Origin: Mycobacterium sp. ELW1 | GTDB taxonomy: Bacteria; Actinomycetota; Actinomycetes; Mycobacteriales; Mycobacteriaceae | Assembly (NCBI RefSeq): GCF_008329905.1 | Contig: NZ_CP032155.1 | Location: 3,410,001-3,474,000 of the forward strand | Length of the DNA stretch: 64,000 nucleotides | Reading direction: 5' to 3' | Shown here: positions 57,857-64,000 of the stretch, one piece after another | Numbering within the stretch: position 1 is the first letter of the stretch | Layout of the letters: the number at the start of each line of letters is the position of its first letter | The notes under the pieces: generated by a model | The model's input: the letters and a program-made list of their open reading frames with translations, nothing else | The model's database searches: none | Told to the model about the DNA's origin: nothing | Position numbers and translations under genes: made by a program

Positions 57857-58629
57857 CGAGTGAGCTCTTCCCGCCGGGCACCTTCGCGCCCGACCCGCGG
57901 CCCAGCACCGTGCCGCGGATGCTGGCCGCGCAGTACGGCCTCGAGCTGAAGCTGTTGTTGCGCAACGGCGAACAGCTGTTGCTGACGATGTTCATCCCGA
58001 TCACCCTGCTGATCGGGCTCACCCTGTTGCCGTTCGGCTCGTTCGGCGCGCACCGGGTCGCGGTGTTCGTTCCGGCGATCATGGCGTTGGCGGTGATCTC
58101 GACGGCCTTCACCGGCCAGGCGATCGCCGTCGCGTTCGACCGCCGCTACGGGGCGCTGAAACGGTTGGGCGCCACCGCACTTCCGGTGTGGGGCATCATC
58201 GCCGGTAAATCCCTGGCCGTGGTGACGGTGGTGTTCCTGCAGGCACTGCTGCTCGGCGGCATCGGTTTGGGGCTGGGCTGGCGTCCGCATCCGGTCGGCC
58301 TGCTGCTCGGCGCGGTGGTGATCGCACTGGGCACCGCGGGGTTCGCGGCGATGGGCCTGCTGCTGGGCGGCACGCTGCGCGCCGAGATCGTGCTGGCCGT
58401 CGCCAACCTGCTGTGGTTCGTGTTCGCCGGGTTGGGGGCGTTGACCCTGGAGACCGGGGCGATTCCGCGCGGGGTGGCCTGGGTGGCGCGGCTGACGCCG
58501 TCCGGGGCGCTCACCGAAGCACTGACCCGGGCCATGTCGCTGTCCGTGGACTGGTTCGGTATCGCGGTGCTGGCGGTGTGGGGCCTGGTGTCGGCGCTGG
58601 CGGCACTGCGCTGGTTCCGGTTCACCTGA
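57853..58629 (+). CDS. ABC-2-type transporter permease (Rv1457c-like)
   Basis: The 258-residue protein has six TM helices at about 36-56, 68-90, 112-135, 142-165, 175-195 and 230-250. A polar N-terminus has AQYGLELKLLLRNGEQLLLTMF, the usual amphipathic entry helix of ABC-2 exporters. It forms a half-size exporter with the preceding ATPase. The gap of 48 bp before ctaA holds a separate promoter. Confidence 0.92.
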   Translation: MTSELFPPGTFAPDPRPSTVPRMLAAQYGLELKLLLRNGEQLLLTMFIPITLLIGLTLLPFGSFGAHRVAVFVPAIMALAVISTAFTGQAIAVAFDRRYGALKRLGATALPVWGIIAGKSLAVVTVVFLQALLLGGIGLGLGWRPHPVGLLLGAVVIALGTAGFAAMGLLLGGTLRAEIVLAVANLLWFVFAGLGALTLETGAIPRGVAWVARLTPSGALTEALTRAMSLSVDWFGIAVLAVWGLVSALAALRWFRFT

Positions 58630-58636
58630 GCTGATC

Positions 58637-58671
58637 CCTACTACAGGGCGTAGTTAGACGTCCTCTACGAT
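58637..58671 (+). promoter_or_regulatory. ctaA promoter: TACGAT -10 and TACTAC-N5-GTAGTT repeat
   Basis: TACGAT (58666-58671) ends six bases before the ctaA GTG, consistent with a leaderless transcript. Just upstream, CTACTACAGGGCGTAGTTAG contains the inverted repeat TACTAC-N5-GTAGTT in the -35 area. TACTACA/TGTAGTA half-sites are typical of BlaI/MecI-family operators, which is an inference. Confidence 0.5.
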
Positions 58672-58677
58672 CAGGCC

Positions 58678-59634
58678 GTGCCCGTCGGACGGTTTTTTCT
58701 GCGGCTGGTGGACCTGCTGCCACTGCCGAGCCTGTGCGTCCAGCGCATCATCGCCGCCGCGGTCATCCTGACCCAGGGCGGGATCGCCGTCACCGGTGCC
58801 ATCGTCCGGGTCACCGCATCCGGGTTGGGCTGCCCCACCTGGCCGCAGTGCTTCCCCGGCAGCTTCGTCCCGGTCCCGCACGCCGAAGTGCCGGTCATCC
58901 ACCAGGCCGTCGAGTTCGGCAACCGGATGATCACCTTCCTCGTCGTGCTCACCGCGATCCTGGCCGTGCTGGCCGTCACCCGCGCCCGCCGCCGCCGGGA
59001 GGTGCTGATCTACGCCTGGCTGATGCCGGCGTCGACGGTGGTGCAGGCGGTGCTCGGCGGGATCACCGTGCTGGCCGGGCTGGCGTGGTGGACGGTCGCG
59101 ATCCACCTGCTCGCGTCGATGGCGATGGTGTGGCTGGCCACCCTGCTCTACGTCAAGATCGGCGAGCCCGACGACGGCATCTCGACCGCGCTGGTGCCCA
59201 AACCGCTGCGCCATCTGACCGTGCTCGGCGCACTGACGCTGGCCGCGACGCTGACGACTGGGACCCTGGTCACCGGCGCAGGCCCGCACGCCGGCGACAA
59301 GAGTCCGCAGCGTTCGGTACCGCGCCTCGAGGTCGAGATCCTCACGCTGGTGCACATGCACTCGACGCTGTTGATCGCCTACCTGGCGCTGCTAGTCGGG
59401 CTGGCCGCCGGTTTGCAGGCGGTGTTCGCGCCGCGGTCCATCATGAAGCGGTTGGCGGTGCTCGTCTGTTTGGTGCTGGCCCAAGGACTGGTCGGCGCGG
59501 TGCAGTTCTTCACCGGCGTGCCTGCCGCACTGGTGGCCGTGCACGTCGCGGGCGCGGCGGCCTGCACCGCGGCCACCGCGGCGCTATGGGCGTCGATGCG
59601 ACAGCGGGCCGAGCCCAAGACGCTCACACGCTGA
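58678..59634 (+). CDS. ctaA: Haem A synthase CtaA
   Basis: The 318-residue membrane enzyme oxidises the C8 methyl of haem O to make haem A for cytochrome aa3 oxidase. It has eight TM helices in two similar four-helix halves. Haem-ligand histidines appear in VIHQAVEFGNRM and AIHLLASMAM (first half) and LVHMHSTLLIAYL and AVHVAGAAAC (second half). SGLGCPTWPQCFPG carries the cysteine pair of the first loop. Its 3' end overlaps the convergent ATP-grasp gene by 51 bp. Confidence 0.96.
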   Translation: MPVGRFFLRLVDLLPLPSLCVQRIIAAAVILTQGGIAVTGAIVRVTASGLGCPTWPQCFPGSFVPVPHAEVPVIHQAVEFGNRMITFLVVLTAILAVLAVTRARRRREVLIYAWLMPASTVVQAVLGGITVLAGLAWWTVAIHLLASMAMVWLATLLYVKIGEPDDGISTALVPKPLRHLTVLGALTLAATLTTGTLVTGAGPHAGDKSPQRSVPRLEVEILTLVHMHSTLLIAYLALLVGLAAGLQAVFAPRSIMKRLAVLVCLVLAQGLVGAVQFFTGVPAALVAVHVAGAAACTAATAALWASMRQRAEPKTLTR

Positions 59635-60534
59635 CTCCACCTCGAGCGCGAACGCACGCTGCTGCAGGTCGCGGGTCCGCTCGTCGAGCTGTCCCCAGCC
59701 AAGCCCGGGCTCGATGACCTCGAGCTCCAGCAGCACCGGATTTTCCGCGCCACCAATGAGATCCACGCGGGCGTAGAGCAGCTCGGTGGTGGCGATGCCC
59801 AGGTGCGCGCACGCGGCGTCCAGCGCGGCGACGCCGACATCCCACATCGCGAAGTCGGGATCGGCCGATGTCAGTTTCTCGGCGACGTAGGTGCCCGACT
59901 CGTCCAACAGGGCCTGCTCGCCTTCGGGCGGCAGCATCGGCCCTTTGGTGAAGGCATGCGACTGCCGTCCGCCGAGGAACACCAGCGCGGTCTCCCCCTG
60001 CTCGACGCGGGCGTCGTACGGCTGCACCAACGCGGTGCGCCCGGAGTCCTGCAGTGCGGCGACGTGTGCGCGCGCCGCGGCCCGGTCCACGAACCGGCCG
60101 GTGTCGATCGAGCCCGCGCCGATCGCGGGCTTGACCACGATCTCGCCCTTGGGCAGCGTGACCTTCTGGCCGGGTTCGACGAAGTGCGACGGGATGGTGG
60201 GCACCCCGGCCTCGGCAAGATCCCGCAGGTAGTGCTTGTCGCTATTCCACGCCACGACATCGGGGGCGTTGAGCAGGTGGCGGACCCGCCGGGTCCAGGC
60301 CAGGAATTCCTCGCGGCGTTCGGCGTAATCCCAGGCGGCGCGCAGGATCACCAGGTCGGCGGTCTCGGTCTGCGGGTCGTCCCAGGACAGCCAGCGGGCG
60401 TGCAGCCCGCGGGTGCGCAGGGCGGCGATCAGGCCGTCGTCGTCGCCGTCGCCGGAGACGAGCTGCGGACAGCCCGCCAGCACGATGCTCGGATGGAAGA
60501 CATCGGGACGTGCCAGATTCGGGCGAGGGCTCAC
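59584..60534 (-). CDS. ATP-grasp domain protein
   Basis: The 316-residue protein has an N-terminal pre-grasp domain (VLAGCPQLVSGDGDDDGL, then ADLVILRAAWDYAERREEFL). A central ATP-grasp follows with KGEIVVKPAIGAGSIDTGRF, the ATP-binding loop. C-terminal metal-binding residues lie in LLYARVDLIGG and VLLELEVIEPGLGW. Such proteins ligate a carboxylate to an amine using ATP; the substrate is unknown. It occupies the place of Rv1455 beside ctaA and qor. GTG 60534 was chosen; the much longer open frame upstream is antisense to qor. Confidence 0.86.
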   Translation of the reverse strand: MSPRPNLARPDVFHPSIVLAGCPQLVSGDGDDDGLIAALRTRGLHARWLSWDDPQTETADLVILRAAWDYAERREEFLAWTRRVRHLLNAPDVVAWNSDKHYLRDLAEAGVPTIPSHFVEPGQKVTLPKGEIVVKPAIGAGSIDTGRFVDRAAARAHVAALQDSGRTALVQPYDARVEQGETALVFLGGRQSHAFTKGPMLPPEGEQALLDESGTYVAEKLTSADPDFAMWDVGVAALDAACAHLGIATTELLYARVDLIGGAENPVLLELEVIEPGLGWGQLDERTRDLQQRAFALEVESACERLGLGPLSHRRP

Positions 60535-60552
60535 AGCGGGGATGATAGTGAC

Positions 60553-61533
60553 ATGCACGCAATCGAAGTCGCCGAGACGGGCGGCCCCGAGGTCCTGAAC
60601 TACGTCGAGAAGCCGCAGCCCACACCCGGCCCGGCCGAGGTGCTCATCCAGGCGGACGCGATCGGCGTCAACTACATCGACACCTATTTCCGGTCCGGCC
60701 TCTATCCGCGGGAGCTGCCGTTCGTGGTGGGCACCGAGGTGTGCGGCACGATCGTCGCGGTCGGTGACGACGTCGCGGCCATCACGCCCGGCGACCGGGT
60801 GGTCACCGCGGTGGCATCCGGCGCCTATGCCGAGTTCTGCACCGCCCCGGCCGATTTCGTTGCCTACGTGCCCGATTCGGTGCCGTCGGACGCCATCGCC
60901 TCGGCGCTGCTGAAGGGCATGACCGCGCACTACCTGATCAAGTCGGTGTACGCGGTGCAGGCCCGCGATTTCGTCCTCGTGCACGCCGGGGCCGGCGGCG
61001 TCGGCCTGATCCTGACCCAGTGGGCCACCAGCCTGGGCGCCCGGGTGATCACCACCGCCTCCAGCCCGCAGAAGGCGGAGCTGTCCCGGCAGGCAGGCGC
61101 GATCGAGGTGCTCGACTACCCCGAGGACCCCGCCGAGTTCGCCGCCACGATCCGCGACCTCACCAACGGGCACGGCGTGGCCGCCGTCTACGACGGTGTC
61201 GGCAAGACCACATTCGACGCCAGCCTCGCGAGCCTGGCGATTCGCGGCACGCTGGCGTTGTTCGGCGCCTCCAGCGGACCCGTACCGCCGGTGGATCCGC
61301 AGCGGCTCAATGCCGCCGGGTCGGTGTTCCTCATACGGCCCAACCTCGCCCACTTCACCCGCACGCCGGACGAATTCGCGTGGCGCGCGGGTGAACTATT
61401 GGATGCGATCGCGTCCGGCGCCATCACGATCACGGTCGGTGGCCATTACCCGCTGGCCGAAGCCGCCCAGGCGCACCGGGATCTGCAGGGCCGCAAGACG
61501 ACCGGCTCGATCGTGCTGCTGCCTCAGAACTAG
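60553..61533 (+). CDS. qor: Quinone oxidoreductase (zinc-independent MDR family)
   Basis: The 326-residue NADPH-dependent reductase of the zeta-crystallin type has the N-terminal substrate domain ([20 protein letters not shown]) and the family signature [21 protein letters not shown] (about 144-164) as NADPH-binding site. No zinc ligands are present. ATG 60553 is 18 bp from the divergent ATP-grasp start, and the stop overlaps the convergent ctaB stop by 4 bp. Equivalent to Rv1454c. Confidence 0.95.
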   Translation: MHAIEVAETGGPEVLNYVEKPQPTPGPAEVLIQADAIGVNYIDTYFRSGLYPRELPFVVGTEVCGTIVAVGDDVAAITPGDRVVTAVASGAYAEFCTAPADFVAYVPDSVPSDAIASALLKGMTAHYLIKSVYAVQARDFVLVHAGAGGVGLILTQWATSLGARVITTASSPQKAELSRQAGAIEVLDYPEDPAEFAATIRDLTNGHGVAAVYDGVGKTTFDASLASLAIRGTLALFGASSGPVPPVDPQRLNAAGSVFLIRPNLAHFTRTPDEFAWRAGELLDAIASGAITITVGGHYPLAEAAQAHRDLQGRKTTGSIVLLPQN

Positions 61534-62459
61534 CTGAACAGCGTCGGCAGCGCCAGCGCCGAGTCGACGGCGAGTGCGACGAACACCAGCGCCAGGTAGT
61601 TGTTCGACTGCAGGAACAGTCGCAGCGGCTTGACCGGGTTGCCGCGGCGCACACCGGCATGCAGGCGGTGCGCCATGATCAGGAACCAGACGCCGGCCAG
61701 TGCGGCCACCGAGCCGTACAGCCAGCCGCAGGCCGGCGCGAGCGCCAGCGTGGCGATCACGGTCAGCCAGGTGTAGATCAGGATCTGCTTGGTGACCTGC
61801 AACTCGGTGGCCACCACCGGCAGCATGGGCACGCCGGCGGCGCGGTAGTCGTCCTTGTACTTCATCGCCAGCGCCCAGGTGTGCGGCGGCGTCCAGAAGA
61901 AGATGATCGCGAACATCACCAGCGCCTGCCAGCCGATCGTGTCGGTGACGGCCGACCAGCCGATCATCACGGGCATGCAGCCGGCCGCCCCGCCCCACAC
62001 CACGTTCTGCGAGGTGCGGCGCTTGAGCAGCAGGGTGTAGACGAGCACGTAGAAGGCGATGGTTGCCGCGGCCAGGTGCGCCGAGAGCAGGTTGGTGGTC
62101 CACCACAGCCAGAAGAACGATCCGACCGAGAGCGTCAGCCCGAACACCAGGGCGTGGCTGCGGGGCACGGTCGCGCGGGCCAGCGGCCGCCGTTCGGTGC
62201 GCTTCATCACCTTGTCGATGTCGGCGTCGGCCACGCAGTTGAGCGTGTTGGCGCCGGCTGCGGCCAGCAGACCACCGAACAGGGTGTTGAGAATGAGCGG
62301 CAGGTCGACGGTGCCGCGGCCGGCCAACAGCATGGCCGGAATGGTGGTGACGAGCAGCAGTTCGATGACCCGCGGTTTGGTCAGGGCGAGGTATCCCAGG
62401 AGCCTGTCGCGGAACCGAATGGGCGCCCCGTCAACGAGGTGCACTTCGCGAACTCTCAC
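61530..62459 (-). CDS. ctaB: Protohaem IX farnesyltransferase CtaB
   Basis: The 309-residue UbiA-family membrane enzyme attaches farnesyl to haem B, giving haem O, the substrate of CtaA. The first aspartate-rich motif is [18 protein letters not shown] (near 70-87), the second lies in [14 protein letters not shown] (near 200), and [12 protein letters not shown] is conserved. Nine TM helices fit. GTG 62459 has AGGAG upstream at about 9 bp. Divergent from tkt. Confidence 0.97.
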   Translation of the reverse strand: MRVREVHLVDGAPIRFRDRLLGYLALTKPRVIELLLVTTIPAMLLAGRGTVDLPLILNTLFGGLLAAAGANTLNCVADADIDKVMKRTERRPLARATVPRSHALVFGLTLSVGSFFWLWWTTNLLSAHLAAATIAFYVLVYTLLLKRRTSQNVVWGGAAGCMPVMIGWSAVTDTIGWQALVMFAIIFFWTPPHTWALAMKYKDDYRAAGVPMLPVVATELQVTKQILIYTWLTVIATLALAPACGWLYGSVAALAGVWFLIMAHRLHAGVRRGNPVKPLRLFLQSNNYLALVFVALAVDSALALPTLFS

Positions 62460-62483
62460 GCAACTGACTCCTGACCAGACGAT

Positions 62484-62503
62484 CTACTACAGAGGATGGT
62501 AGT
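62484..62503. promoter_or_regulatory. CTACTACAG motif in the ctaB upstream region
   Basis: The plus strand reads CTACTACAGAGGATGGTAGT, the same CTACTACAG core that precedes ctaA. On the minus strand it overlaps TAGTAG/TAGATC sequences that could be the ctaB -10. A common regulator of both haem A genes would explain the shared motif (inference). Confidence 0.4.
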
Positions 62504-62693
62504 CGGCCCCGGAGGGCGTTCGACACCGAAGGGTCGATTCACGGCGATTCCACCGTGATGACACAGTTCCAGGTGTAGATCTTCACCCGCGGGCAACGCT
62601 GGTAGCAGCACTATGCAGCCAAGCACCACGCGGCATTAGGGTGAAGAGGACCACCCCAGCTTGCCGCATGTTGACTAAGCCAGGAGCGAGTTT

Positions 62694-64000
62694 GTGACCA
62701 CTGTCGAAGAGATCGCCACGCTGACCCAGCCCCACCACCCGGACGACTGGACGGAGCTTGACTCCAAGGCCGTCGACACGGTGCGGGTCCTGGCCGCCGA
62801 CGCGGTGCAGAAGGTCGGCAACGGCCACCCCGGCACCGCGATGAGCCTGGCACCGTTGGCCTACACGCTGTTCCAGCGGGTGATGCAGCACGATCCGAGC
62901 GACACCCACTGGCTCGGGCGCGACCGGTTCATCCTGTCCTGCGGGCACAGCAGCCTGACGCTGTACCTGCAGCTGTATTTGGGCGGATTCGGCCTGGAGC
63001 TCTCCGACATCGAGTCGCTGCGCACCTGGGGTTCGAAGACTCCCGGCCACCCGGAGTTCCGGCACACCCTCGGGGTGGAGATCACCACCGGCCCGCTGGG
63101 CCAGGGCCTGGCCTCCGCGGTGGGCATGGCGATGGCCGCCCGCTACGAGCGCGGCCTGTTCGACCCCGACGCTCCGGCCGGCACCAGCCCGTTCGACCAC
63201 TACATCTACGTGATCGCCTCCGACGGTGACATCGAAGAGGGCATCACCAGCGAGGCGTCGTCTCTGGCAGGCACCCAGCAGCTGGGCAACCTGATCGTGT
63301 TCTACGACCACAACAAGATCTCGATCGAGCACAACACCGACATCGCGCTGTCCGAGGATGTCCCGGCCCGTTACCGCGCCTACGGCTGGCACGTGCAGGA
63401 AGTCGAGGGCGGCGAGAACGTCGTCGGTATCGAGCACGCCATCGCCGAGGCCAAGAAGGTGACCGACAAGCCGTCGTTCATCGCGGTCCGGACGATCATC
63501 GGCTATCCGGCGCCGACCAAGATGAACACCGGTGGGGTGCACGGCGCCGCGCTCGGCGACGACGAGGTGGCCGCCACCAAGAAGGTCCTCGGTTTCGACC
63601 CGGACAAGAAGTTCGAGGTCCACGACGACGTCATCGCGCACACCCGCAAGCTCGTCGACCGCGGTCGCGAGGCGCACGAGAAGTGGCAGGGCGACTTCGA
63701 CGCGTGGGCGCAGCGCGAACCGGAGCGCAAGGCGCTGCTCGACCGGCTGCTGGCACAGGAGTTGCCCGACGGCTGGGACTCCGACATCACCTACTGGGAG
63801 CCCGGCTCCAAGGCGGTGGCCACTCGCGCCGCCTTCGGCCAGGTACTCAACGACGTCGCGCCCAAGCTGCCCGAATTATGGGGTGGCTCAGCCGATCTGG
63901 CGGGCAGTAACAACACCACGATCAAGGGTGTGAAGTCGTTCGGGCCGCCGTCGATCTCCACCGAGGACTTCACCGCCGACTGGTACGGCCGGGTGCTGCA
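62694..64000 (+). CDS. tkt: Transketolase, 3' end outside window
   Basis: The first 435 residues of a thiamine-diphosphate enzyme of the pentose phosphate pathway. The N-terminal PP domain shows GNGHPGTAMSLAPLAYTLFQ (near 41), HSSLTLYLQLYLGGFG, the GxGxxxGxG region TTGPLGQGLASAVGMAMA and the metal/TPP motif GDIEEGITSEASSLAG to LIVFYDHNKISIE. The pyrimidine-binding domain starts near 365 (SKAVATRAAFGQVLNDVAPKLPELWGGSADL) and is cut by the window edge. GTG 62694 has AGGAG at 62682-62686. Equivalent to Rv1449c. Confidence 0.98.
   Translation, partial: MTTVEEIATLTQPHHPDDWTELDSKAVDTVRVLAADAVQKVGNGHPGTAMSLAPLAYTLFQRVMQHDPSDTHWLGRDRFILSCGHSSLTLYLQLYLGGFGLELSDIESLRTWGSKTPGHPEFRHTLGVEITTGPLGQGLASAVGMAMAARYERGLFDPDAPAGTSPFDHYIYVIASDGDIEEGITSEASSLAGTQQLGNLIVFYDHNKISIEHNTDIALSEDVPARYRAYGWHVQEVEGGENVVGIEHAIAEAKKVTDKPSFIAVRTIIGYPAPTKMNTGGVHGAALGDDEVAATKKVLGFDPDKKFEVHDDVIAHTRKLVDRGREAHEKWQGDFDAWAQREPERKALLDRLLAQELPDGWDSDITYWEPGSKAVATRAAFGQVLNDVAPKLPELWGGSADLAGSNNTTIKGVKSFGPPSISTEDFTADWYGRVL

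Noticed and set aside
60535..61353. Upstream extension of the ATP-grasp frame
   Set aside because: Antisense to qor; the conserved protein begins at GTG 60534.
62583..63677. 364-codon minus-strand frame
   Set aside because: Shadow of transketolase.

Overview
The window is chromosomal DNA from a mycobacterium, most likely a rapid grower (Mycolicibacterium type). The base composition is high in G+C and GTG starts are common. The gene order follows, in reverse, the Mycobacterium tuberculosis block from tkt/ctaB (Rv1449c-Rv1451) to ileS (Rv1536), with inhA/fabG1, moxR1/ripAB, acn and the suf operon all in their usual places. All family assignments and comparisons with M. tuberculosis come from reading the proteins and from memory, not from a database search.

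Layout. 1-1.6 kb: the end of a repetitive beta-propeller-like exported protein. 1.6-4.95 kb: ileS with a T-box riboswitch leader. 5-19.4 kb: an accessory cell-envelope lipid locus. It holds a stand-alone half condensation domain, a small helix-turn-helix protein paired with a 7-TM protein, a GT1 glycosyltransferase and a GAP/Sap-type membrane protein. Facing these is an opposing operon of a Mas/Pks5-type iterative polyketide synthase, a PapA acyltransferase and two tandem paralogous HxxxDG acyltransferases. This resembles the lipooligosaccharide/acyl-trehalose locus that lies beside ileS in other mycobacteria. The synthase gene carries a one-base frameshift between its KS and AT domains. 19.4-20.4 kb: about 1 kb of non-coding, relatively A+T-rich DNA upstream of the synthase.

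20.4-27 kb: lipL, then mutA-mutB-meaB (methylmalonyl-CoA mutase and its GTPase chaperone). Methylmalonyl-CoA is the extender used by Mas-type synthases. 27-30.4 kb: a TVP38/DedA-like protein, an SPFH/NfeD pair and a conserved hypothetical. 30.3-33 kb: fabG1-inhA-hemH (mycolate FAS-II and haem). 33.1-39.3 kb: VWA protein, DUF58 protein, moxR1, ripB, ripA and an Rv1476-type membrane protein. 39.4-43.5 kb: acn-acnR, an NTF2-like protein and a 62-residue helix-turn-helix protein. 43.6-48.9 kb: an ABC-F ATPase, an enoyl-CoA hydratase, a thioredoxin, an old-yellow-enzyme-type reductase and two poorly known genes. 48.9-55.1 kb: sufR-B-D-C-S-U plus a SufT/DUF59 protein. 55.2-64 kb: mptB, an ABC exporter pair, ctaA, an ATP-grasp protein, qor, ctaB and the start of tkt.

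Several regulatory sites can be read directly. They are a T-box with an AUC specifier before ileS, an AcnR operator inside the acn promoter, a SufR inverted repeat overlapping the sufR start codon, paired GTCACA repeats (MtrA-like) before ripA, and shared CTACTACAG motifs before ctaA and ctaB. Convergent genes abut or overlap, leaving almost no room for intrinsic terminators. I saw no tRNA, rRNA, CRISPR array, insertion sequence or phage gene.
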